From assembly GCF_964355755.1 (NCBI RefSeq), contig NC_092678.1, positions 10,762,922-10,826,921 of the forward strand: a DNA stretch of 64,000 nt, read 5' to 3'. Position 1 is the stretch's first letter. Each line of letters starts with the position of its first letter. Both the position numbers and the translations under genes were made by a program. Positions 50,253 through 63,078 of the stretch are shown here, one piece after another. Under the pieces are notes generated by a model that was given only the letters and a program-made list of their open reading frames with translations, did no database searches and had not been told where the DNA came from. Source of the stretch: Antedon mediterranea. Taxonomy: Eukaryota; Echinodermata; Crinoidea; Comatulida; Antedonidae.

Positions 50253-50760
50253 GTTTTTATGTTAACAAGTTTTTTCGAAAATCACAAAATGGTCTAAAAC
50301 GTCTCAAAATGCGATTTGAAGGTATTCTGAGCACTTTGGTGTTTTTGTGTGAAAAGTTTTAACGAAATGCTCAAAATGGTCTAAAACGGTTTCTAATGTG
50401 ATTTTAACCACTTTGATGTTTTTGTGTAACCAAGTTCTTTTCGAAAATCACAAAATGGTCTAAAACGTCTCCAAATGCGATTTGAAGCTTTTCTAAGCAC
50501 TTTAGTGTTTTTATGTTAACAAGTTTTTTCGAAAATCACAAAATGGTCTAAAACGTCTCAAAATGCGATTTGAAGGTATTCTGAGCACTTTGGTGTTTTT
50601 GTGTGAAAAGTTTTAACGAAATGCTCAAAATGGTCTAAAACGGTTTCTAATGTGATTTTAACCACTTTGATGTTTTTGTGTAACCAAGTTCTTTTCGAAA
50701 ATCACAAAATGGTCTAAAACGTCTCCAAATGCGATTTGAAGCTCTTCTGTACACTTTGAT

Positions 50761-53075
50761 GTTTTGTGTGAAAAAGTTTTGTCGAAATGCTCAAAATGGT
50801 CTAAAACGTTTTTAAATACGATATTAAGCTGTTTTGTGCACTTTGATGATTTGTGTGAAAAGTTTTAACGAAATGCTCAAAATAGTCTATAACGGTTTCT
50901 AATGTGATTTTAAGCACTTTGATGTTTTTGTGTAATCAAGTTTTTTTGGAAATCACAAAATGGTCTAAAACGTCTCCAAATGCGATTTGAAGCTTTTCTA
51001 AGCACTTTGGTGTTTTTATGTTAACAAGTTTTTTCGAAAATCACAAAATGGTCTAAAACGTCTCAAAATGCGATTTGAAGGTATTCTGAGCACTTTGGTG
51101 TTTTTGTGTGAAAAGTTTTAACGAAATGCTCAAAATGGTCTAAAACGGTTTCTAATGTGATTTTAACCACTTTGATGTTTTTGTGTAACCAAGTTTTTTC
51201 GAAAATCACAAAATGGTCTAAAACGTCTCCAAATGCGATTTGAAGCTATTCTGTACACTTTGATGTTTTGTGTGAAAAAAGTTTTGTCGAAATGCTCAAA
51301 ATGGTCTAAAACGTTTTTAAAACGATATTAAGCTATTTTATGCTCTTTGATGTTTTTGTGTAACCAAGTTTTTTCGAAAATCACAAAATTGTCTAAAACG
51401 TCTCCGAATGCGATTTGAAGCTCTTCTGTACACTTTGATGTTTTGTGTGAAAAAGTTTTCTCGAAATGCTAAAAATGGTATAAAAACGTTTTCCAATACC
51501 ATATTAAGCTATTTTGTGCAATTTGATGTTTTTGTGTAACCAAGTTTTTTCGAAAATCACAAAATTGTCTAAAACGTCTCCGAATGCGATTTGAAGCTCT
51601 TCTGTACACTTTGATGTTTTGTGTGAAAAAGTTTTCTCGAAATGCTAAAATTGGTCTAAAACGTTTTCCAATACCATATTAAGCTATTTTGTGCAATTTG
51701 ATGTTTTTGTGTAACAAAGTTTTTTCGAAAATCACAAAATGGTCTAAAACGTCTCCAAATGCGATTTGAAGATATTCTGAGCACTTTGGTGTTTTTATGT
51801 TAAAAAGTTTTTTGGAAAATCACAAAATGGTCTAAAACGACTCCAAATGCGATTTGAAGCTATCCTGTACACTTTGATGTTTTGTGTGAAAAAGTTTTGT
51901 CGAAATGCTCAAAATGATCTAAAACGTTTTTAAAACGATATTAAGCTATTTTGTGCTCTTTGATGTTTTTGTGTATCCAAGTTTCATCGAAATGAACAAA
52001 ATGGTCTAAAACGTCTCCAAATGCGATTTGAAGGTATTCTGAGCACTTTGGTGTTTTTGTGTGAAAAGTTTTAACGAAATGCTCAAAATGGTCTAAAACG
52101 GTTTCTAATGTGATTTTAACCACTTTGATGTTTTTGTGTAACCAAGTTCTTTTCGAAAATCACAAAATGGTCTAAAACGTCTCCAAATGCGATTTGAAGC
52201 TTTTCTAAGCACTTTGGTGTTTTTATGTTAAAAAGTTTTTTCGAAAATCACAAAATGGTCTAAAACGTCTCCAAATGCGATATGAAGCTCTTCTGTACAC
52301 TTTGATGTTTTGTGTGAAAAAGTTTTGTCGAAATGCTCAAAATGGTCTAAAACGTTTTTAAATACGATATTAAGCTGTTTTGTGCACTTTGATGATTTGT
52401 GTGAAAAGTTTTAACGAAATGTTCAAAATAGTCTAAAACGGTTTCTAATGTGATTTTAAGCACTTTGATGTTTTTGTGTAACCAAGTTTTTTCGGAAATC
52501 ACAAAATGGTCTAAAACGTCTCAAAATGCGATTTGAAGCTTTTCTAAGCACTTTGGTGTTTTTATGTTAACAAGTTTTTTCGAAAATCACAAAATGGTCT
52601 AAAACGTCTCAAAATGCGATTGAAGGTATTCTGAGCACTTTGGTGTTTTTGTGTGAAAAGTTTTAACGAAATGCTCAAAATGGTCTAAAACGGTTCTAAT
52701 GTGATTTTAAGCACTTTGATGTTTTTGTATAACCAAGTTTCATCGAAATGCTCAAAATGATGTAAAACGTTTTAAAAACGATATTAAGCTATTTTGTGCT
52801 CTTTGATGTTTTTGTGTAACCAAGTTTTTTCGAAAATCACAAAATGGTCTAAAACGTCTCCAAATGCGATTTGAAGCTTTTCTAAGCACTTTGGTGTTTT
52901 TATGTTAACAAGTTTTTTCGAAAATCACAAAATGGTCTAAAACGTCTCAAAATGCGATTTGAAGGTATTCTGAGCACTTTGGTGTTTTTGTGTGAAAAGT
53001 TTTAACGAAATGCTCAAAATGGTCTAAAACGGTTTCTAATGTGATTTTAACCACTTTGATGTTTTTGTGTAACCA
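50761..53075 (+). repeat. Third, partial copy of the 4,458-bp unit
   Basis: This aligns with 45795 onward at an offset of 4,966 bp (tatccaag at 47008 and 51974). It departs at about 53077, where the ttcttttcg variant is replaced by ttttttcg. The extra 508 bp before it is two 254-bp trimers. Confidence 0.8.
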
Positions 53076-54750
53076 AGTTTTTTCGAAAATCACAAAATGG
53101 TCTAAAACGTCTCCAAATGCGATTTGAAGCTTTTCTAAGCACTTTGGTGTTTTTATGTTAACAAGTTTTTTCGAAAATCACAAAATGGTCTAAAACGTCT
53201 CAAATAGCGATTTGAAGCTATTCTGTACACTTTGATGTATTGTGTGAAAAAAGTTTTGTCGAAATGCTCAAAATGGTCTAAAACGTTTTTAAAACGATAT
53301 TAAGCTATTTTGTGCTCTTTGATGTTTTTGTGTAACCAAGTTTTATCGAAATGAACAAAATGGTCTAAAACGTCTCCAAATGCGATTTGAAGCTTTTCCA
53401 AGCACTTTGCTGTTTTTATGTTAACAAGTTTTTTCGAAAATCACAAAATGGTCTAAAACATCTCCAAATGCGATTTGAAGATATTCTGAGCACTTTGGTG
53501 TTTTTATGTTAAAAAGTTTTTTCGAAAATCACAAAATGGTCTAAAACGTCTCCAAATGCGATTTGAAGCTCTTCTGTACACTTTGATGTTTTGTGTGAAA
53601 AAGTTTTGTCAAAATGCTCAAAATGGTCTAAAACGTTTTTAAAACGATATTAAGCTATTTTGTGCTCTTTGATGTTTTTGTATAACCAAGTTTTTTCGAA
53701 AATCACAAAATGGTCTAAAACGTCTCCAAATGCGATTTGAAGATATTCTGAGCACTTTGGTGTTTTTATGTTAAAAAGTTTTTTCGAAAATCACAAAATG
53801 GTCTAAAACGTCTCCAAATGCGATTTGAAGATATTCTGAGCACTTTGGTGTTTTTATGTTAAAAAGTTTTTTCGAAAATCACAAAATGGTCTAAAACGTC
53901 TCCAAATGCGATTTGAAGCTATTCTATACACTTTGATGTTTTGTGTTAAAAAGTTTTGTCGAAATGCTCAAAATGGTTTAAAACGTTTTTAAAACGATAT
54001 TAAGCTATTTTGTGCTCTTTGATGTTTTTGTGTAACCAAGTTTCATCGAAATGAACAAAATGGTCTAAAACGTCTCCAAATGCGATTTGAAGCTTTTCCA
54101 AGCACTTTGCTGTTTTTATGTTAACAAGTTTTTTCGAAAATCACAAAATTGTCTAAAACGTCTCAAAATGCGATTTGAAGGTATTCTGAGCACTTTGGTG
54201 TTTTTGTGTGAAAAGTTTTAACGAAAAGCTCAAAATGGTCTAAAACGGTTCTAATGTGATTTTAAGCACTTTGATGTTTTTGTACAACCAAGTTTCATCG
54301 AAATGCTCAAAATGGTCTAAAACGTTTTTAAAACGATATTAAGCTATTTTGTGCTCTTTGATGTTTTTGTGTAACCAAGTTTTTTCGAAAATCACAAAAT
54401 GGTCTAAAACGTCTCCAAATGCGATTTGAAGCTTTTCTAAGCACTTTGGTGTTTTTATGTTAACAAGTTTTTTCGAAAATCACAAAATGGTCTAAAACGT
54501 CTCAAAATGCGATTTGAAGGTATTCTGAGCACTTTGGTGTTTTTGTGTGAAAAGTTTTAACGAAATGCTCAAAATGGTCTAAAACGGTTTCTAATGTGAT
54601 TTTAACCACTTTGATGTTTTTGTGTAACCAAGTTCTTTTCGAAAATCACAAAATGGTCTAAAACGTCTCCAAATGCGATTTGAAGCTTTTCTAAGCACTT
54701 TGGTGTTTTTATGTTAACAAGTTTTTTCGAAAATCACAAAATGGTCTAAA

Positions 54751-55652
54751 ACGTCTCAAAATGCGATTTGAAGGTATTCTGAGCACTTTGGTGTTTTTGT
54801 GTGAAAAGTTTTAACGAAATGCTCAAAATGGTCTAAAACGGTTTCTAATGTGATTTTAACCACTTTGATGTTTTTGTGTAACCAAGTTTTTTCGAAAATC
54901 ACAAAATGGTCTAAAACGTCTCCAAATGCGATTTGAAGCTTTTCTAAGCACTTTGGTGTTTTTATGTTAACAAGTTTTTTCGAAAATCACAAAATGGTCT
55001 AAAACGTCTCCAAATGCGATTTGAAGCTATTCTGTACACTTTGATGTTTTGTGTGAAAAGTTTTAACGAAATGCTCAAAATTGTCTAAAACGATTTCTAA
55101 TGTGATTTTAAGCACTTTGATGTTTTTGTAAAACCAAGTTTCATCGAAATGCACAAAATGGTCTAAAACGTCTCCAAATGCGATTTGAAGCTTTTCCAAG
55201 CACTTTGGTGTTTTTATGTTAACAAGGTTTTTCGAAAATCACAAAATGGTCTAAAACGTCTCCAAATGCGATTTGAAGCTTTTCCAAGCACTTTGCTGTT
55301 TTTATGTTAACAAGTTTTTTCGAAAATCACAAAATGGTCTAAAACGTCTCAAAATACGATATTAAGCTGTTTTGTGCACTTTGATGATTTGTGTGAAAAG
55401 TTTTAACGAAATGCTCAAAATGGTCTAAAACGGTTTCTAATGTGATTTTAAGCACTTTGATTTTTTTATGTAGCCAAGTTTTTTCGAAAATCACAAAATG
55501 GTCAAAAACGTCTCCAAATGCGATTTGAAGCTTTTCTAAGCACTTTGGTTTTTTTATGTTAACAAGTTTTTTCGAAAATCACAAAATGGTCTAAAACGTC
55601 TTCAAATGCGATTTGAAGATATTCTGAGCACTTTGGTGTTTTTCTGTTAAAA
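54751..55652 (+). repeat. Block repeated at 59346-60247 (offset 4,595 bp)
   Basis: Both blocks carry the private variant aaaacgatttctaatg (near 55089 and 59684). They also share tttgatttttttatg and gtagccaag, and run in the same monomer order. The 2107-2830 and 25223-25947 blocks are older relatives with cggtttc at that place. Confidence 0.8.
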
Positions 55653-58600
55653 AGTTTTTTCGAAAATCACAAAATGGTCTAAAACGTCTCCAAATGCGAT
55701 TTGAAGCTCTTCTGTACACTTTGATGTTTTGTGTGAAAAAGTTTAGTCGAAATGCTCAAAATGGTCTAAAACGTTTTTAAAACGATATTAAGCTATTTTG
55801 TGCTCTTTGATGTTTTTGTGTAACCAAGTTTCATCGAAATGAACAAAATGGTCTAAAACGTCTCCAAATGCGATTTGAAGCTTTTCCAAGCACTTCGCTG
55901 TTTTTATGTTAACAAGTTTTTTCGAAACTCACAAAATGGTCTAAAACGTCTCAAAATGCGATTTGAAGGTATTCTGAGCACTTTGGTGTTTTTGTGTGAA
56001 AAGTTTTAACGAAATGCTCAAAATGGTCTAAAACGGTTTCTAATGTGATTTTAAGCACTTTGATGTTTTTGTATAACCAAGTTTCATCGAAATGCAAAAA
56101 AATGGTCTGAAACGTCTCCAAATGCGATTTGAAGCTTTTCTAAGCACTTTGGTGTTTTTATGTTAACAAGGTTTTTCGAAAATCACAAAATGGTCTAAAA
56201 CGTCTCCAAATGCGATTTGAAGATATTCTGAGCACTTTGGTGTTTTTATGTTAAAAAGTTTTTTCGAAAATCACAAAATGGTCTAAAACGTCTCCAAATG
56301 CGATTTGAAGGTCTTCTGTACACTTTGATGTTTTGTGTGAAAAAGTTTTGTCAAAATGCTCAAAATGGTCTAAAACGTTTTTAAAACGATATTAAGCTAT
56401 TTTGTGCTCTTTGATGTTTTTGTATAACCAAGTTTTTTCGAAAATCACAAAATGGTCTAAAACGTCTCCAAATGCGATTTGAAGCTTTTCCAAGCACTTT
56501 GCTGTTTTTATGTTAACAAGTTTTTTCGAAAATCACAAAATGGTCTAAAACGTCTCAAAATACGATATTAAGCTGTTTTGTGCACTTTGATGATTTGTGT
56601 GAAAAGTTTTAACGAAATGCTCAAAATGGTCTAAAACGGTTTCTAATGTGATTTTAAGCACTTTGATGTTTTTATGTAGCCAAGTTTTTTCGAAAATCAC
56701 AAAATGGTCTAAAACGTCTCCAAATGCGATTTGAAGCTTTTCTAAGCACTTTGGTGTTTTTATGTTAACAAGTTTTTTCGAAAATCACAAAATGGTCTAA
56801 AACGTCTTCAAAAGCGATTTGAAGATATTCTGAGCACTTTGGTGTTTTTCTGTTAAAAAGTATTTTCGAAAATCACAAAATGGTCTAAAACGTCTCCAAA
56901 ATGCGATTTGAAGCTATTCTGTACACTTTGATGTTTTGTGTGAAAAAGTTTTGTCAAAATGCTCAAAATGGTCTAAAACGTTTTTAAAACGATATTAAGC
57001 TATTTTGTGCTCTTTGATGTTTTTGTATAACCAAGTTTTTTCGAAAATCACAAAATGGTCTAAAACGTCTCCAAATGCGATTTGAAGCTTTTCCAAGCAC
57101 TTTGCTGTTTTTATGTTAACAATTTTTTTCGAAAATCATAAAATGGTCTAAAACGTCTCCAAATGCGATTTGAAGCTATTCTGTACACTTTGATGTTTTG
57201 TGTGAAAAAGTTTTGTCGAAATTCTCAAAATGGTCTAAAACGTTTTTAAAACGATATTAAGCTATTTTGTGCTCTTTGATGTTTTTGTGTAACCAAGTTT
57301 CATCGAAATGAACAAAATGGTCTAAAACGTCTCCAAATGCGATTTCAAGCTTTTCTAAGCACTTTGGTGTTTTTATGTTAACAAGTTTTTTCGAAAATCA
57401 CAAAATGGTCTAAAACGTCTCTAAATGCGATTTGAAGATATTCTGAGCACTTTGCTGTTTTTATGTTAACAAGTTTTTTCGAAAATCACAAAATGGTCTA
57501 AAACGTCTCAAAATGCGATTTGAAGGTATTCTGAGCACTTTGGTGTTTTTGTGTGAAAAGTTTTAACGAAATGCTCAAAATGGTCTAAAACGGTTCTAAT
57601 GTGATTTTAAGGACTTTGATGTTTTTGTATAACCAAGTTTCATCGAAATGCACAAAATGGTCTAAAACGTCTCCAAATGCGATTTAAAGCTATTCTAGAC
57701 ACTTTGATGTTTTGTGTGAAAAAGTTTTCTCGAAATTCTCAAAATGGTCTAAAACGTTTTCCAATACCATATTAAGCTATTTTGTGCAATTTGATGTTTT
57801 TGTGTAACCAAGTTTTTTCGAAAATCACAAAATTGTCTAAAACGTCTCCGAATGCGATTTAAAGCTCTTCTGTACACTTTGATGTTTTGTGTGAAAAAGT
57901 TTTGTCGAAATGCTCAAAATGGTCTAAAACGTTTTTAAATACGATATTAAGCTGTTTTGTGCACTTTGATGATTTGTGTGAAAAGTTTTAACGAAATGCT
58001 CAAAATGGTCTAAAACGGTTTCTAATGTGATTTTAAGCTCTTTGATGTTTTTGTGTAACCAAGTTTTTTCGAAAATCACAAAATGGTCTAAAACGTCTCC
58101 AAATGCGATTTGAAGCTTTTCTAAGCACTTTGGTGTTTTTATGTTAACAAGTTTTTTCGAAAATCACAAAATGGTCTAAAACGTCTCTAAATGCGATTTG
58201 AAGATATTCTGAGCACTTTGGTGTTTTTATGTTAAAACGTTTTTTCGAAAATCACAAAATGGTCTAAAACGTCTCCAAATGCGATTTGAAGCTATTCTGT
58301 ACACTTTGATGTTTTGTGTGAAAAAGTTTTAACGAAATGCTCAAAATGGTCTAAAACGGTTCTAATGTGATTTTAAGCACTTTGATGTTTTTGTATAACC
58401 AAGTTTCATCGAAATGAACAAAATGGTCTAAAACGTCTCCAAATGCGATTTGAAGCTTTTCCAAGCACTTTGCTGTTTTTATGTTAACAAGTTTTTTCGA
58501 AAATCACAAAATGGTCTAAAACGTCTCAAAATGCGATTTGAAGGTATTATGAGCACTTTGGTGTTTTTGTGTGAAAAGTTTTAACGAAATGCTCAAAATG

Positions 58601-59345
58601 GTCTAAAACGGTTCTAATGTGATTTTAAGCACTTTGATGTTTTTGTATAACCAAGTTTCATCGAAATGCACAAAATGGTCTAAAACGTCTCCAAATGCGA
58701 TTTAAAGCTATTCTAGACACTTTGATGTTTTGTGTGAAAAAGTTTTTCTCGAAATGCTCAAAATGGTCTAAAACGTTTTCCAATACCATATTAAGCTATT
58801 TTGTGCAATTTGATGTTTTTGTGTAACCAAGTTTTTTGAAATGCGATTTGAAGATATTCTGAGCACTTTGGTGTTTTTATGTTAAAAAGTTTTTTCGAAA
58901 ATCACAAAATGGTCTAAAACGTCTCCAAATGCGATTTGAAGCTATTCTGTACACTTTGATGTTTTGTGTGAAAAAGTTTTAACGAAATGCTCAAAATGGT
59001 CTAAAACGGTTTCTAATGTGATTTTAAGCACTTTGATGTTTTTGTGTAACCAAGTTTTTTCGAAAATCACAAAATGGTCTAAAACTTCTCCAAATGCGAT
59101 TTGAAGCTTTTCTAAGCACTTTGGTGTTTTTATGTTAAAAAGTTTTTTCGAAAATCACAAAATGGTCTAAAACGTCTCCAAATGCGATTTGAAGCTATTC
59201 TGTACACTTTGATGTTTTGTGTGAAAAAGTTTTGTCGAAATGCTCAAAATGGTCTAAAACGATTTTAAAACGATATTAAGCTATTTTGTGCTCTTTGATG
59301 TTTTTGTGAAACCAAGTTTCATCGATATGAACAAAATGGTCTAAA

Positions 59346-60247
59346 ACGTCTCAAAATGCGATTTGAAGGTATTCTGAGCACTTTGGTGTTTTTGTGTGAA
59401 AAGTTTTAACGAAATGCTCAAAATGGTCTAAAACGGTTTCTAATGTGATTTTAACCACTTTGATGTTTTTGTGTAACCAAGTTTTTTCGAAAATCACAAA
59501 ATGGTCTAAAACGTCTCCAAATGCGATTTGAAGCTTTTCTAAGCACTTTGGTGTTTTTATGTTAACAAGTTTTTTCGAAAATCACAAAATGGTCTAAAAC
59601 GTCTCCAAATGCGATTTGAAGCTATTCTGTACACTTTGATGTTTTGTGTGAAAAGTTTTAACGAAATGCTCAAAATTGTCTAAAACGATTTCTAATGTGA
59701 TTTTAAGCACTTTGATGTTTTTGTAAAACCAAGTTTCATCGAAATGCACAAAATGGTCTAAAACGTCTCCAAATGCGATTTGAAGCTTTTCCAAGCACTT
59801 TGGTGTTTTTATGTTAACAAGGTTTTTCGAAAATCACAAAATGGTCTAAAACGTCTCCAAATGCGATTTGAAGCTTTTCCAAGCACTTTGCTGTTTTTAT
59901 GTTAACAAGTTTTTTCGAAAATCACAAAATGGTCTAAAACGTCTCAAAATACGATATTAAGCTGTTTTGTGCACTTTGATGATTTGTGTGAAAAGTTTTA
60001 ACGAAATGCTCAAAATGGTCTAAAACGGTTTCTAATGTGATTTTAAGCACTTTGATTTTTTTATGTAGCCAAGTTTTTTCGAAAATCACAAAATGGTCAA
60101 AAACGTCTCCAAATGCGATTTGAAGCTTTTCTAAGCACTTTGGTTTTTTTATGTTAACAAGTTTTTTCGAAAATCACAAAATGGTCTAAAACGTCTTCAA
60201 ATGCGATTTGAAGATATTCTGAGCACTTTGGTGTTTTTCTGTTAAAA
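59346..60247 (+). repeat. Second copy of the 54751-55652 block
   Basis: This is the same monomer order and private variants as 54751-55652. The copies part after the ttctgttaaaaagt monomer: this one continues as atattttcg-type with ggcctaaaacg, the other with ttttcg and ggtctaaaacg. Confidence 0.8.
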
Positions 60248-62676
60248 AGTATTTTCGAAAATCACAAAATGGCCTAAAACGTCTCCAAATGCGATTTGAA
60301 GCTATTCTGTACACTTTGATGTTTTGTGTGAAAAAGTTTTGTCAAAATGCTCAAAATGGTCTAAAACGTTTTTAAAACGATATTAAGCTATTTTGTGCTC
60401 TTTGATGTTTTTGTGTAACCAAGTTTTTTCGAAAATCACAAAATGGTCTAAAACGTCTCCAAATGCGATTTGAAGCTTTTCTAAGCACTTTGGTGTTTTT
60501 ATGTTAACAAGTTTTTTCGAAAATCATAAAATGGTCTAAAACGTCTCAAAATGCGATTTGAAGGTATTCTGAGCACTTTGGTGTTTTTGTGTGAAAAGTT
60601 TTAACGAAATGCTCAAAATGGTCTAAAACGGTTTCTAATGTGATTTTAACCACTTTGATGTTTTTGTGTAACCAAGTTCTTTTCGAAAATCACAAAATGG
60701 TCTAAAACGTCTCCAAATGCGATTTGAAGCTTTTCTAAGCACTTTGGTGTTTTTATGTTAACAAGTTTTTTCGAAAATCACAAAATGGTCTAAAACGTCT
60801 CAAAATGCGATTTGAAGGTATTCTGAGCACTTTGGTGTTTTTGTGTGAAAAGTTTTAACGAAATGCTCAAAATGGTCTAAAACGGTTTCTAATGTGATTT
60901 TAAGCACTTTGAAGTATTTGTAAAAACAAGTTTCATCGAAATGCACAAAATAGTCTAAAACGTCTCCAAATGCGATTTGAAGCTTTTCTAAGCACTTTGG
61001 TGTTTTTATGTTAACAAGTTTTTTCGAAAATCACAAAATGGTCTAAAACGTCTCCAAATGCGATTTGAAGATATTCTGAGCACTTTGGTGTTTTTCTGTT
61101 AAAAAGTATTTTCGAAAATCACAAAATGGTCTAAAACGTCTCCAAATGCAATTTGAAGCTATTCTGTACACTTTGATGTTTTGTGTGAAAAAGTTTTGTC
61201 AAAATGCTCAAAATGGTCTAAAACGTTTTTAAAACGATATTAAGCTATTTTGTGCTCTTTGATGTTTTTGTATAACCAAGTTTTTTCGAAAATCACAAAA
61301 TGGTCTAAAACGTCTCCAAATGCGATTTGAAGCTTTTCTAAGCACTTTGGTGTTTTTATGTTAACAAGTTTTTTCGAAAATCACAAAATGGTCTAAAACG
61401 TCTCCAAATGCGATTTGAAGCTATTCTGTACACTTTGATGTTTTGTGTGAAAAGTTTTAACGAAATGCTCAAAATTGTCTAAAACGGTTTCTAATGTGAT
61501 TTTAAGCACTTTGATGTTTTTGTAAAACCAAGTTTCATCGAAATGCACAAAATGGTCTAAAACGTCTCCAAATGCGATTTGAAGATATTCTGAGCACTTT
61601 GGTGTTTTTATGTTAAAAAGTTTTTTCGAAAATCACAAAATGGTCTAAAACGTCTCCAAATGCGATTTGAAGATATTCTGAGCACTTTGGTGTTTTTATG
61701 TTAAAAAGTTTTTTCGAAAATCACAAAATGGTCTAAAACGTCTCCAAATGCGATTTGAAGCTATTCTATACACTTTGATGTTTTGTGTGAAAAAGTTTTG
61801 TCGAAATGCTCAAAATGGTCTAAAACGTTTTTAAAACGATATTAAGCTATTTTGTGCTCTTTGATGTTTTTGTGTAACCAAGTTTTATCGAAATGAACAA
61901 AATGGTCTAAAATGTCTCCAAATGCGATTTGAAGCTTTTCCAAGCACTTTGCTGTTTTTATGTTAACAAGCTTTTTCGAAAATCACAAAATGGTCTAAAA
62001 CGTCTCCAAATGCGATTTGAAGATATTCTGAGCACTTTGGTGTTTTTATGTTAAAAAGTTTTTTCGAAAATCACAAAATGGTCTAAAACGTCTCCAAATG
62101 CGATTTGAAGATATTCTGAGCACTTTGGTGTTTTTATGTTAAAAAGTTTTTTCGAAAATCACAAAATGGTCTAAAACGTCTCCAAATGCGATTTGAAGCT
62201 ATTCTGTACACTTTGATGTTTTGTGTGAAAAAGTTTTGTCGAAATGCTCAAAATGGTTTAAAACGTTTTTAAAACGATATTAAGTTATTTTGTGCTCTTT
62301 GATGTTTTTGTGTAACCAAGTTTCATCGAAATGAACAAAATGGTCTAAAACGTCTCCAAATGCGATTTGAAGCTTTTCCAAGCACTTTGCTGTTTTTATG
62401 TTAACAAGTTTTTTCGAAAATCACAAAATGGTGTAAAACGTCTCAAAATGCGATTTGAAGGTATTCTGAGCACTTTGGTGTTTTTGTGTGAAAAGTTTTA
62501 ACGAAATGCTCAAAATGGTCTAAAACGGTTCTAATGTGATTTTAAGCTATTCTAGACACTTTGATGTTTTGTGTGAAAAAGTTTTCTCGAAATGCTCAAA
62601 ATGGTCTAAAACGTTTTCCAATACCATATTAAGCTATTTTGTGCAATTTGATGTTTTTGTGTAACCAAGTTTTTTG

Positions 62677-63078
62677 AAATGCGATTTGAAGATATTCTGA
62701 GGACTTTGGTGTTTTTATGTTAAAAAGTTTTTTCGAAAATCACAAAATGGTCTAAAACGTCTCCAAATGCGATTTGAAGATATTCTGAGCACTTTGGTGT
62801 TTTTATGTTAAAAAGTATTTTCGAAAATCACAAAATGGTCATTTCGTTAAAACTTTTCACACAAAAACACCAAAGTGCTCAGAATACCTTCAAATCGCAT
62901 TTTGAGACGTTTTAGACCATTTTGTGATTTTCGAAAATACTTTTTAACAGAAAAACACCAAAGTGCTCAGAATATCTTCAAATCGCATTTGGAGACGTTT
63001 TAGACCATTTTGTGATTTTCGAAAAAACTTTTTAACATAAAAACACCAAAGTGCTCAGAATATCTTCAAATCGCATTT
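62677..63078. repeat. Foldback inverted repeat at the orientation switch (164-bp arms, 74-bp spacer)
   Basis: The left arm 62677-62840 and the right arm 62915-63078 are reverse complements with, by my reading, two mismatches (gaggac against gagcac, tttatg against tttctg). The spacer 62841-62914 is an inverted class-d monomer fragment. At the breakpoint only a single C could belong to both sides. Confidence 0.85.

Larger units (their letters stand above)
31178..62840 (+). repeat. Satellite array, middle block (same orientation as left block)
   Basis: The same monomer classes and core motif as 1-25947 continue without interruption for 31.7 kb. The first 2.4 kb continue the homology to 2828-4790, apart from a 438-bp duplication. 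From about 33.6 kb the array is dominated by larger higher-order units. No gene or unrelated sequence is present. Confidence 0.98.

Noticed and set aside
1-62840. CENP-B box in the monomer
   Set aside because: The conserved core CAAAATGGTCTAAAACG lacks the TTCG...CGGG pattern of the known box; only the idea of a protein-binding core is kept.
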